Shown piece after piece: positions 8,375 to 18,830 of a stretch of 57,241 bases of DNA. Position 1 is the first letter of the stretch; each line of letters begins with the position of its first letter. The notes beneath the pieces are model-generated. The model was not told where the DNA came from, did no database searches, and was given only the letters and a program-made list of their open reading frames with translations. Where the stretch lies: assembly GCA_024640945.1 (NCBI GenBank), contig JAHEEA010000012.1, positions 1-57,241 on the forward strand, in the 5' to 3' direction. The stretch is from Candidatus Methylopumilus sp. GTDB lineage: Bacteria; Pseudomonadota; Gammaproteobacteria; Burkholderiales; Methylophilaceae. The position numbers and the translations under genes are program-made.

Positions 8375-9724
8375 TTAGAACTTATCTTCGAGTCTTAACT
8401 CTACAAAAGCACGGTCGCGAAGTTCACGAACCCAGTCTTGAAAAGCTTCATCTGACTTTCTTGCACGGATCTCCTGACGTGCTTTCAGTCTTGCGGCTTC
8501 TTTAGACATATCTTGTGAACGACGTTCTACTACTTGCATAATATGGAAGCCGAATGGCGTTTTGATGATTGCGCTAATTTCACCTGGTGCCAGAGCTGTC
8601 ATGGTCTTCTCAAACTCTGGTACTGTATCTCCAGGATTTACCCAGCCCAAATCGCCACCATTGCTTGCAGAACCATCTTCTGAGTATTGTTTGGCAAGAT
8701 CTTCAAACTTCTCACCATTGTCCAAACGTTCTTTTAAATCATCCATGCGATGGCGTGCATCTTTCTCTGAAACCACTTCGCTTAATTTAATCAGGATGTG
8801 GCGAACATGAGTTTGGCCAATGACTAACGGCGAAGTACCACCGCGGCGGTTGGTTACTTTGATAATGTGGAAGCCATTGGGGCTGCGTAATATTGGCGTT
8901 AAGTCGCCTGGCTGTAGAGTTTTAACAGCTTCTAAAAATAGTGATGGAAGTTGTGTTGAAGTTTTCCAGCCTAGTGGGCCGCCTTCAAGTGCATTAGGAG
9001 CGTCTGAATTAGAGGCTGAAACCTGCGCAAAGTCTTTGCCTGATTTTAATTGTGCGAATGTATCTTCAGCTTTTGCACGTAATTTTTTAAGATCCTCTGG
9101 TGAAGTGTCTTCAGGGGCTCGAATAAGAATATGTGAGATTTCATATTCATCGGAATCTTGTCTTGCTGCTTGCGTAGTGAGGAAGTTGTCTATTTCAGAT
9201 TCAGTCACGTTAATCCGATTTTCCACTTCACGCTCTCTTAATCGAGCTAGTAAGATTTCATTACGGATATCTTCTCTGAATTTTCTGAAAGAAATACCGT
9301 CATCTGATAATGCTTTTTTGAATGCGGGTAGGTCTAATTTATTTTGAGCAGCGATACGTTCGATAGTCTTATCAACTTGGTTGTCATCAACGCGCAAACC
9401 TGTTTGAGCAGCATATTGTAATTGCAGTCGGTCTGTAATCATGCGTTCTAGTACTTGTTTTTCTAGAATAGCCTGAGGTGGTAACTCCATGCTCTGTTTC
9501 TCAAATTGCGCAGTTACTGTTTTGATTCGGTCTACTAGTTCTTTCTCGGTAATTACAACTTGGTCGACGATTGCGATGATTCTATCCATTTTTAGAATTT
9601 CAGCTTTTTTTGTCGATTCAGTTTTGCTTGATTCGTCAGCAAATAATGCTTGGTTAAATCCAAGCGCAATGCAGACTGTAGCAATTAATTGAAATGTAAT
9701 GATGAGTGGTTTTAATTTATTCAT
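8375..9724 (-). CDS. surA: Periplasmic chaperone and peptidyl-prolyl isomerase SurA
   Basis: Escorts unfolded outer-membrane proteins, including LptD, across the periplasm to the BAM complex. An N-terminal hydrophobic segment (residues about 7-29) is the signal peptide. The SurA N-terminal domain with MDRIIAIVDQVVITEKEL begins near 46, and two parvulin (PPIC) domains follow at about 193-295 and 305-408, each with the EISHILI/VRHILI entry strand and a GGDLGW-type motif. The C-terminal LRDRAFVELRLEDKF closes the chaperone module. The start overlaps the lptD stop by 8 bases, so client and chaperone are co-expressed. Confidence 0.96.
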   Translation of the reverse strand: MNKLKPLIITFQLIATVCIALGFNQALFADESSKTESTKKAEILKMDRIIAIVDQVVITEKELVDRIKTVTAQFEKQSMELPPQAILEKQVLERMITDRLQLQYAAQTGLRVDDNQVDKTIERIAAQNKLDLPAFKKALSDDGISFRKFREDIRNEILLARLREREVENRINVTESEIDNFLTTQAARQDSDEYEISHILIRAPEDTSPEDLKKLRAKAEDTFAQLKSGKDFAQVSASNSDAPNALEGGPLGWKTSTQLPSLFLEAVKTLQPGDLTPILRSPNGFHIIKVTNRRGGTSPLVIGQTHVRHILIKLSEVVSEKDARHRMDDLKERLDNGEKFEDLAKQYSEDGSASNGGDLGWVNPGDTVPEFEKTMTALAPGEISAIIKTPFGFHIMQVVERRSQDMSKEAARLKARQEIRARKSDEAFQDWVRELRDRAFVELRLEDKF

Positions 9725-12449
9725 TATAGTCTTGTCGGTTATCGTCAGGGAGTTGCGATGAGCTCATATACCCTGGGATGCTGCGGGTTAGTAATCTAAA
9801 CGGATTGGCGCCAACTGATGCCATGCCGCCTAATTCGAGTTGGTAGAAAAAACCATAGTTTGACTGCGCTGTCGCCGTGGTGATTTGTTGAATGACAAAC
9901 CTTGATTGCCAGCAACCTGCGTCATACTCTAGACCTGCAAGGCCTTCAATTGGTTTATTATCTTTCAATGAATAGTTCCATCGTCCTAAGCCATACCAGC
10001 CTTTGCCAAGTGGCCATTGGGTTGAGACGTTAATTTGTTCAATTTTCAGTGCTGGGTCAATATTATCTCGGTAGCGATAAGTTAAATTAAGTGTTTTCCC
10101 AGGTTCTGGTTTGTAGCGTGCTCCAATGTTTGCTCTATAAGTTGAGCTGGTATAAGTATTGTATTGCCATGCAGCATCAATATCCCATTTATTAGTTAGT
10201 CTTGCTGTTGCAGAAGTAATGATATCTGAGCGTACCCCAGTTCTTAATGATTCGTTAGCTAAAGCCACTTTTTGATCTTCAAAGTAAAAGCGTTGACCAA
10301 CAGAAACAGCTAGGCGCTGTTGGCCGGATGCTGCATCAATCATTCTTGAACTTAGCGCGAAGCTGACTTGGTTAGCGTTATTAACTCTATCCCCACCACT
10401 GAATTGATTTTCAGTAAATAAAGTGCCCATATTGAGATCTGATAAGCCGGTATCAAAAACTGGTGTCTGGGACTGGTCTCTGTATGGAATGTAGACATAA
10501 TAGAGTCGTGGTTCTAATGTTTGAGTGTAGTGGCGGCTGACAATTCTAGTTTCACGTTCAAAGAAGAGGCCGCTATCTAAGCTAAATGTTGGTATTGAAC
10601 GGTTGGCATTGGAATCGAAGCCCCCTGTATTGTTTAGATTGTAGCTAGCGTAATTAAGGCCGATTTTAGGTGTGATAAAACCGTAAGAAGTTGTTACTGG
10701 CATGCTAATGCTAGGGTAAGTGCTAAACCGAGTGCCTGTTGCTCTATCTTTATTTGATGCTATGTCTGAATCCAAGTCAAATCGCACAAGTTGATTTTGT
10801 ATTTTCCCAGTCAACATATCCCAGTCTTTTGTGCCGTTCAACGTAATTTGCGGCAATCTTTGGTAAGGTCTGACAATTGGATAATCAGGGTTTTCTAGTG
10901 TTTGATATTTTTGTACTAGTGTGCTGAACTGCCATACATCATCACTGTAGTTAATGTTGAATTGTTGAGGTAAGTTAACCCGGCTGGTACGTACAACACC
11001 CCCACCGGTACCAAGTCCCTTGCCTAGACCTATTTCTGAAAAATATTGATCATCAGAAACTTTCTCAAGCATGTATCCGCCAGTCCAGCCACTTCCAAAA
11101 TTATGTTGGTGTTTGAGTGAAACAAAATAGCGATCTTGATTGGTTAGGCTATCAGAGGGAAGATATTGAACTAGGTCTAGGCCTGAGTAGTTTTCATCCA
11201 AATAACGAAATTCGCCTTCCAGTTGAATGCCACGCTTGCTTAAAAGCCTTGTTGCAACGGTTGCATCCATGTTCGGTGCAATGTTGATGTAGTAAGGAGT
11301 AAATAACTCAAAACCACTTTTTGTTGTTTGTCCCCAAATTGGACTTAGAAAGCCAGATTTTCTTTGGTTGCCATAAGGAAAACTCATTTTTGGTGAGTAT
11401 AAAATTGGAACGCCTTTGAACTCGATTCTTCCGTTGGTTGCAGTAGCTGATTTTGAGTCATCATCCAGTTTAATTTGTTCTGCTTTCATATACCAGTCAT
11501 CACTTCCCGCCTCGCAAGATGTGAAGCGGGCTTTGCTAAGACGTTTTTTGCCTTCCCCTTCGAAAAATATCATGCCTGCATCACCACGAGATGTTGGTTT
11601 TTTTGCTTCTCCCATTGCATTTCTTTTGCCAAGCGCTGAAGACTTTTCTTTTTCTACCATCGCTACTAAAGGGTCTATGGGTGTGTCGTATCCGCTTGTT
11701 GGTGCTTGGTTGCCTGAGCCAAGAGTAGTAATCGGTTTGATATTTAAAGGCTGGAACAATGTGAATGATGCATTTCGCATATTGCCCACAGAGTCATCAA
11801 TGTTCAGATGAAGTTCAGGTCCTTTTGCAATGCTGTCTGGGGTTTCAATTGATACATTTCCTGAAGCATGCATCATGCGGTTTAGGGTGTCGAACTCAAT
11901 ACGGTCACCTAGTATCGTTTGCTTTTCTTTTTTGAGTGATGCATTGCCTAGGCTGGCCATGGACCGGCCTAAGTAGTTAATCATACGATCACCCTCAATC
12001 ACAATTCCACCAGAAGCTTGTGTTGCTTGGTCGGCTTCGTCACTCTGTTTGATTAGCAGCGTTTGTTTTTCGGCAATTTGTGCTTCGGTGAGTTTCGGCG
12101 ATGATGACGCTTGTTCTAAGACTTTGTTTAGGGCATCAAAATTATGAATGCTACGGCTCATGCGTAATTTGATCCGTAAATCATATTTTTGCGGCGTTAA
12201 CGCATCTGTTTTTACGTTGGGTGCGTTCTTCAGGGTCTGCTCAAATTGCAGGCTGCTTTGCTTCTGAATGGATGCGGGTTGATCGTTTGTTTCAGGTGCT
12301 ACAGCGCTTACTTCCTCTGCATGTGCAATATGCAGGTAAGTAAAAAGCAGTGTTACAACCAGTGTTAAAAAACGAATTTTCAAATTAGTTTGTCTTCGCA
12401 CTAAAAGTCTCAGCGCGAGATTCTTATATGGGTGATAAAATCGCACCAA
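9717..12449 (-). CDS. lptD: LPS-assembly outer-membrane protein LptD
   Basis: Beta-barrel component of the LptDE translocon that inserts lipopolysaccharide into the outer leaflet. An OstA-like jellyroll (residues about 140-360) precedes the barrel; SGFLSP, PYYINIAPNMDATV and LEGEFRYLDENYSG are strongly conserved barrel-entry motifs. At 910 residues it is longer than E. coli LptD, with an N-terminal extension and an insertion just before the FTSC motif. Only two cysteines exist in the whole protein (FTSCEAG and DAGCWQ), against four in E. coli. The start is uncertain: TTG at 12449 has no ribosome site, and a GTG at 12401 would give a neater signal peptide ending LHIAHA. It heads the surA-pdxA-rsmA operon. 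Confidence 0.93.
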   Translation of the reverse strand: MVRFYHPYKNLALRLLVRRQTNLKIRFLTLVVTLLFTYLHIAHAEEVSAVAPETNDQPASIQKQSSLQFEQTLKNAPNVKTDALTPQKYDLRIKLRMSRSIHNFDALNKVLEQASSSPKLTEAQIAEKQTLLIKQSDEADQATQASGGIVIEGDRMINYLGRSMASLGNASLKKEKQTILGDRIEFDTLNRMMHASGNVSIETPDSIAKGPELHLNIDDSVGNMRNASFTLFQPLNIKPITTLGSGNQAPTSGYDTPIDPLVAMVEKEKSSALGKRNAMGEAKKPTSRGDAGMIFFEGEGKKRLSKARFTSCEAGSDDWYMKAEQIKLDDDSKSATATNGRIEFKGVPILYSPKMSFPYGNQRKSGFLSPIWGQTTKSGFELFTPYYINIAPNMDATVATRLLSKRGIQLEGEFRYLDENYSGLDLVQYLPSDSLTNQDRYFVSLKHQHNFGSGWTGGYMLEKVSDDQYFSEIGLGKGLGTGGGVVRTSRVNLPQQFNINYSDDVWQFSTLVQKYQTLENPDYPIVRPYQRLPQITLNGTKDWDMLTGKIQNQLVRFDLDSDIASNKDRATGTRFSTYPSISMPVTTSYGFITPKIGLNYASYNLNNTGGFDSNANRSIPTFSLDSGLFFERETRIVSRHYTQTLEPRLYYVYIPYRDQSQTPVFDTGLSDLNMGTLFTENQFSGGDRVNNANQVSFALSSRMIDAASGQQRLAVSVGQRFYFEDQKVALANESLRTGVRSDIITSATARLTNKWDIDAAWQYNTYTSSTYRANIGARYKPEPGKTLNLTYRYRDNIDPALKIEQINVSTQWPLGKGWYGLGRWNYSLKDNKPIEGLAGLEYDAGCWQSRFVIQQITTATAQSNYGFFYQLELGGMASVGANPFRLLTRSIPGYMSSSQLPDDNRQDYNE

Positions 12450-12524
12450 AAGGAGCTTTAAATAATTGTCATATGATATATGAAAAGTCCCTAAAAATTG
12501 ATAGTTTTCTTGGTTTTATTTACC

Positions 12525-12549
12525 AAAAAAGCAAGCTTTTTTAGCTTGC
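12525..12549 (-). terminator. Hairpin with T-run upstream of lptD (possible leader attenuator)
   Basis: Perfect stem GCAAGCT / AGCTTGC with a five-base loop. On the minus strand it is followed by TTTTTTGG, the form of an intrinsic terminator. It lies in the 151-base divergent gap between lptD and amgK, pointing towards lptD, where no upstream minus-strand gene needs ending. It could attenuate the lptD operon or block antisense reading from amgK. Confidence 0.6.
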
Positions 12550-12600
12550 AATTAACAACATTTTTTAAGTCTATTTTGACTTGAGATAAATTACTGATGG

Positions 12601-14279
<1,679 letters not shown>

Positions 14280-14322
14280 GTTATAAGACTCTCTCAATCA
14301 TATAAAACAATTTTTTTCGAAT

Positions 14323-15630
14323 ATGACAATCAATATTAATGAATTCAGTAAGCGTCGTTATCAGTTGATGGCTGAAATGGTCGAGGGCGTTGCCATCGTA
14401 CCTACTTCACCTGAGCTCATTCGTAATCGAGATAGTCACTATCCATTTCGATTTGATAGTTATTTTTATTATCTTTCGGGCTTTAAAGAGCCTGAGTCAG
14501 TCCTATTTCTAATTGCTGGCCCACAAGCTAAAACGATTTTGTTTTGTAGAGATAAGGACATGGAGCGTGAAATTTGGGATGGTTTCCGTTATGGCCCGGC
14601 TGGCGCAGTCATTGAATTTGGTATTGATGAGGCATATTCAATGAGTCAGCTGGATGAGCTTGCTCCTCAATTGCTTGCTAATCAATCTAAACTTTTTTAT
14701 AGCTTAGGCGCTGACGCTGCGTGGGATGCTCGTGTGACGGGTTGGATTAATCAGCTGCGTACTCAAGCAAGAACTGGCATTGGTGCACCAGATAGCATCA
14801 CAGATGTGCGTAAGTTATTAGATGAAATGCGTTTGTATAAGTCAGATTCTGAATTGGCGGTGATGCGACGCTCAGCAAATATTGCTGCTGCTGCACATCA
14901 GCGAGCGATGCAATTTACCCGCCCAGAGATGATGGAGTATGAAATTGAAGCCGAATTTCTACATGAGTTTTATCGTCATGGTGCCCAAGCTCCAGCTTAT
15001 ACCAGTATTGTTGCTGGCGGTGCTAGCGCTTGCACCCTGCACTATAACGCCAATAACGCAAAATTGCGTGACGGTGACTTGCTGTTGATTGATGCTGGCT
15101 GTGAGCTAGATGGTTATGCTTCTGACATTACACGTACTTTTCCTGTGAACGGCAAATTCAGTGCGCCTCAAAAAGATCTCTATGAGTTGGTCTTGGCTTC
15201 GCAAGCGGCTGCAATTAGTAAAGTTGCCCCTAATAACCACTGGAATGAACCTCATGAAGCTGCTTTAGATGTGTTGGTTCGTGGCTTTATTGATTTGGGT
15301 TTGTGTAAAGGCAGTCATGATGAAGTTCTAGAAAAAGGTAGCTATCGCCAGTTTTACATGCACCGTACAGGACATTGGCTAGGCTTGGATGTGCACGACG
15401 CTGGAGAGTATAAAGATCAGGTTGGAGAGTGGCGGAAGCTAGAGCCAGGAATGACATTGACTGTAGAGCCGGGTTGTTATGTGCGTCCTGCTGATAATGT
15501 CCCAGAGCATTTTTGGAATATAGGCATTCGTATTGAGGATGACGTCTTGGTAACGTCTGCAGATTGCGAAGTGTTGACTTCAGCGGCCTTGAAGTCAGTG
15601 GATGATATTGAAAGTTTAATGAAGCGATGA
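14323..15630 (+). CDS. pepP: Xaa-Pro aminopeptidase
   Basis: Metal-dependent aminopeptidase that removes an N-terminal residue preceding proline. The creatinase-like N-terminal domain (1-170) includes FYYLSGF. The pita-bread catalytic domain carries all five dinuclear metal ligands: Asp257, Asp268, His351, Glu382 and Glu405, in LLIDAG, SDITRTF, TGHWLGLDVHD, TVEPGCY and GIRIEDD. These correspond to E. coli PepP Asp260, Asp271, His354, Glu383 and Glu406. The stop overlaps the ubiH start by 4 bases (ATGA); pepP-ubiH coupling is also seen in enterobacteria. Confidence 0.96.
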   Translation: MTININEFSKRRYQLMAEMVEGVAIVPTSPELIRNRDSHYPFRFDSYFYYLSGFKEPESVLFLIAGPQAKTILFCRDKDMEREIWDGFRYGPAGAVIEFGIDEAYSMSQLDELAPQLLANQSKLFYSLGADAAWDARVTGWINQLRTQARTGIGAPDSITDVRKLLDEMRLYKSDSELAVMRRSANIAAAAHQRAMQFTRPEMMEYEIEAEFLHEFYRHGAQAPAYTSIVAGGASACTLHYNANNAKLRDGDLLLIDAGCELDGYASDITRTFPVNGKFSAPQKDLYELVLASQAAAISKVAPNNHWNEPHEAALDVLVRGFIDLGLCKGSHDEVLEKGSYRQFYMHRTGHWLGLDVHDAGEYKDQVGEWRKLEPGMTLTVEPGCYVRPADNVPEHFWNIGIRIEDDVLVTSADCEVLTSAALKSVDDIESLMKR

Positions 15631-16805
15631 GCTCGGTTTTGACGGAATCAGTGATTGTTATTGGGGGCGGTCCAGTTGGAGCGACCTTGGCTTTAACTTT
15701 GCAGACAAAAGGTGTTCCGGTCACGATTTTAGAGGCTCGCGCCAAAGGTGCGGCTTATCAAGATCAACGGGCTTTGGCGCTTTCTTATGGCAGTCGTCGA
15801 ATATTAGAGCGGTTGGGGGTATGGCAAAAGCTAGCAACTAAAGCTACTGCAATTAATACAATTCATATTTCTCAGCGTGGCAGCATGGGTCGCAGTCTCT
15901 TAAAAGCACAAGATCACGAATTGCTCGCATTAGGTTACGTATTGTCTTATGGTGCGCTCACTCAAGCTTTAGATGAGAAACTTGCTGAATTTTCTGGGGT
16001 TAAGATTATTTACGAGGCTGAAGCTACCCATATTGAGCCCGCATTAGAAAATGCATCCGTCACTTTTAACCATCAATCTCAGGTTCAAGAGTTGGCAGGC
16101 AAGATATTGGTCTTGGCTGACGGAGGCCGTAGTCTTGGCGATATCCCTGGAATGAGCCGTGAAACTAAAGTTTATGGACATGATGCGCTGGTGAGTAAAG
16201 TGCAATGTGAATTACCACATGACAATGTTGCTTATGAGCGCTTTACCCCGATGGGGCCGGTAGCACTATTGCCAAATGGCGAACGTGATTTTTCATTGGT
16301 ATGGACAGGCAATCAAGCGCAAGTCGCTGAAATCATGCAGTTAGATGACGCGACGTTTTTAAGTCGTCTTCATGAGCATTTTGGTGATCGTGTTGGAAGG
16401 TTTATGAGCGTAGAGAAGCGGCTTACTTTTCCATTAAAACTTTCTTATTTAAACCCTGTAACAGCGCCGCATTTGGTGGTGATAGGCAATGCTGCTCAGA
16501 CTATGCATCCCGTTGCAGGGCAAGGTTTTAATGTAGGTTTGCGCGATGCTTATGAGCTAGCGAACACGATTGCTGAGACTAAGCCTGCTGATTGGGGCGA
16601 AGTGTCCATGCTCGAGGCCTATCAAAAAGGTCGCAAGAATGATACTAAGCGCGGTTTAATGTTTACTGATTTTTTAGTTAATTTGTTTTCAAACGATGTT
16701 GCTGGCATCTCCAGCATGCGAGGCTTGGGTTTAGGTTTGTTTGATTTGTTGGGTCCAATCAAATCTCGTGTTGTCAATAAAATGAGTTTCGGAAGTCGCG
16801 GCTGA
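15627..16805 (+). CDS. ubiH: FAD-dependent ubiquinone hydroxylase, UbiH type
   Basis: Class A flavin monooxygenase that hydroxylates the ring of a ubiquinone precursor. The FAD dinucleotide motif VIGGGPVGATLAL is at residues 10-22, the DG-type motif is VLADGGRSLG, and the second FAD motif reads VIGNAAQTMHPVAGQG. The GNAAQT form, rather than GDAAHT, is the mark of UbiH proper. At 392 residues it is full length. It is coupled to pepP by a 4-base overlap and to the next paralogue by a 1-base overlap (TGATG). C-6 hydroxylation is inferred from UbiH. Confidence 0.9.
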   Translation: MSSVLTESVIVIGGGPVGATLALTLQTKGVPVTILEARAKGAAYQDQRALALSYGSRRILERLGVWQKLATKATAINTIHISQRGSMGRSLLKAQDHELLALGYVLSYGALTQALDEKLAEFSGVKIIYEAEATHIEPALENASVTFNHQSQVQELAGKILVLADGGRSLGDIPGMSRETKVYGHDALVSKVQCELPHDNVAYERFTPMGPVALLPNGERDFSLVWTGNQAQVAEIMQLDDATFLSRLHEHFGDRVGRFMSVEKRLTFPLKLSYLNPVTAPHLVVIGNAAQTMHPVAGQGFNVGLRDAYELANTIAETKPADWGEVSMLEAYQKGRKNDTKRGLMFTDFLVNLFSNDVAGISSMRGLGLGLFDLLGPIKSRVVNKMSFGSRG

Positions 16806-17980
16806 TGGCTTTGCAATCTAAACATTATGATGTTGTCGTGATTGGAGCAGCTTTGGTTGGCGCGTCGGCTGCGCTTGGCCTCGCTAAGCAAGGACTTAGA
16901 GTAGCGCTTCTTGATATAAAAGCGCCTGCATCTTCAAGTACTGACCCAGCAGTTTGGGATAGTCGTATTTATGCAATTAGTCCAGGCAATGTTGATTGGC
17001 TCGGCCAAATAGGTGCTTGGAAACATATTAATCAAGCGCGAGTAACGTCTATTGATGGAATGCATGTTTGGGCTGATGCTAACTCATTGCCTTTGAGTTT
17101 TGATGCGTCAGAGGCTCATGTGGAAAACCTTGGTGTGATTCTAGAAAATAGTTGCTTACATCAAGCCTTGTGGGATGAATTAGAAACATTAGATGTTGAT
17201 GTGATTCTAAATGCGCAGTGTGCGGCTATTGATTTTGGTATTGAATCTGCAGATATCCGTATGACAAATGGGTCATCCTTGGTTGCTCAGTTGATTGTTG
17301 CAGCTGATGGTGGAAACTCTTGGGTGCGTTCACAGGCGGCTCTGGGGGTGCAAAAGCAAGTATATGAACATGTTGGTGTTGTAGCTAATTTCGAGGTTGA
17401 ATTGCCACATCAAAATGTGGCGCGACAATGGTTCGTTGAAGATGGGATCTTGGCTTGGTTACCATTACCTGGCAATCGTATTTCTATGGTTTGGTCGACA
17501 AAAGATGCTCAACATTTGATGCAATTAAGTTCAGAAGATTTATGTCAGTCCGTTGCTCAAGCTGGTGGCTTTAGATTGGGAGCGATGAAATTGATTACTC
17601 CACCTGCTGCATTCCCCTTAGTAAAGCAGAATGCGAGTTCAATGATTGCAAATCGTCTAGTTTTGGTTGGTGATGCGGCTCATCAAGTTCATCCTATGGC
17701 TGGGCAGGGTGTGAATTTAGGTTTTAGAGATGTGGTTGAATTACTCAATGTGTTATCTGATCGTCATCCTTTGGCCGACATTGGCGATCGTTTCGTGCTG
17801 CGTCGATATGAGCGTGCACGAAAAACGGATGTTCTAGCAATGCAGGGGCTGACGCATGGGTTATATGGAGCGTTTGATAGTAAGCAAGCTTTGGTAAAAA
17901 CGCTTAGAGAGTTGGGCTTGGCTTTACCAAATCAGTTGCCTGGATTTAAAAAGCAATTGATGAAACACGCCCTGATTTAG
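16805..17980 (+). CDS. Second UbiH/UbiF/COQ6-family ubiquinone hydroxylase
   Basis: A paralogue of the preceding gene with the same fold: FAD motif VVIGAALVGASAALGL near residue 11, AADGGNSWVR in the middle, and LVGDAAHQVHPMAGQGVN near the end. The GDAAH form groups it with UbiF/UbiI rather than UbiH. Note the Ala-Ala where most relatives have Gly-Gly in the first GxGxxG (GAALVG). Regioselectivity (C-5, C-1 or both) cannot be read from the sequence. The start shares one base with the ubiH stop. It probably supplies another of the three ring hydroxylations. Confidence 0.85.
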   Translation: MALQSKHYDVVVIGAALVGASAALGLAKQGLRVALLDIKAPASSSTDPAVWDSRIYAISPGNVDWLGQIGAWKHINQARVTSIDGMHVWADANSLPLSFDASEAHVENLGVILENSCLHQALWDELETLDVDVILNAQCAAIDFGIESADIRMTNGSSLVAQLIVAADGGNSWVRSQAALGVQKQVYEHVGVVANFEVELPHQNVARQWFVEDGILAWLPLPGNRISMVWSTKDAQHLMQLSSEDLCQSVAQAGGFRLGAMKLITPPAAFPLVKQNASSMIANRLVLVGDAAHQVHPMAGQGVNLGFRDVVELLNVLSDRHPLADIGDRFVLRRYERARKTDVLAMQGLTHGLYGAFDSKQALVKTLRELGLALPNQLPGFKKQLMKHALI

Positions 17981-18016
17981 GGAATTAAATTTAATTATTG
18001 GGTTTTAGGAAAGCAT

Positions 18017-18733
18017 ATGTTCAGAAAATTATCATCGGCGCTAGCGTTAATAACCTTTAGTTTGGGGGCGTGGGCAGATGAAACCTCACTGCGAAAATTA
18101 ATCGAAGTTGCATATCCAAAGATGAATGTGGAAAGTGTGACTAAGACCAACCATGCTGGCTTGTATGAGGTTTATATGGGCGGTCAGATTATCTATACTG
18201 ATGAGAAATTCACTTTTTTAATTGCTGAAGGTCGTATGGTCGACACCAAAAGCAAGCGAGACATTACTTCAGATCGTTTGGCTGATTTGAGCAAAATAGA
18301 TTTTTCTAGTTTGCCATTAGATCAGGCAATTAAGGTTGTGAAAGGCAACGGAAGTAAAAAGGTTGCGGTGTTTTCTGATCCCGATTGTCCATTCTGTAAG
18401 CGCTTGGAACAAAATGAACTAAGTGCAATTAATGATGTGACAATCTATACATTTTTATTACCTTTAGATCAGTTGCATCCAGATGCTGCTAATAAAGCCA
18501 AAGCGATTTGGTGTAGTGCTGATAAAGCTAAGGCTTGGAATGATTGGGTTTTAAATGGCCAATTGCCTAAGAAGATCAATAATTGTGATACGCCATTGGA
18601 GAAGAATTCTGGATTAGCTAAAAAGCTTGGTGTTGCAAGTACGCCAACTTTATTTTTTGCTGATGGGAAGCGTATGTTGGGCGCCTATCCTGCTGCTGAA
18701 ATTGAAAAGGCGCTATTGGCTAGTAAGAAGTAA
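18017..18733 (+). CDS. dsbC: Periplasmic thiol:disulfide isomerase DsbC
   Basis: Corrects wrong disulfide bonds in periplasmic proteins. A signal peptide (residues 1-20, ending GAWA) precedes the N-terminal dimerisation domain (about 22-80) and a thioredoxin fold. The redox motif is C124-P-F-C127, against CGYC in E. coli. A second cysteine pair, Cys166 and Cys190, matches the structural disulfide of the family, and the cis-proline is in STPTLFF (Pro210). It follows the second hydroxylase by 36 bases. LptD maturation is a plausible client pathway in this genome, though that is inference. Confidence 0.93.
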   Translation: MFRKLSSALALITFSLGAWADETSLRKLIEVAYPKMNVESVTKTNHAGLYEVYMGGQIIYTDEKFTFLIAEGRMVDTKSKRDITSDRLADLSKIDFSSLPLDQAIKVVKGNGSKKVAVFSDPDCPFCKRLEQNELSAINDVTIYTFLLPLDQLHPDAANKAKAIWCSADKAKAWNDWVLNGQLPKKINNCDTPLEKNSGLAKKLGVASTPTLFFADGKRMLGAYPAAEIEKALLASKK

Positions 18734-18764
18734 GCATTTAAAACTTAAGCAGTTAAAACTAAAT

Positions 18765-18800
18765 AAAAACGGCTTTAAGGTCACCCTTAAAGCCGTTTTT
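18765..18800. terminator. Bidirectional terminator between dsbC and icd
   Basis: Perfect 16-bp stem AAAAACGGCTTTAAGG / CCTTAAAGCCGTTTTT with a TCAC loop, located between convergent genes. Confidence 0.92.
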
Positions 18801-18830
18801 ATTTTAGCCATTATTTCTTAGTGAGCAGAT

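Noticed and set aside
8820-9347. 175-codon plus-strand frame inside surA
   Set aside because: It is the shadow of surA; the surA frame shows conserved parvulin motifs and this one shows none.
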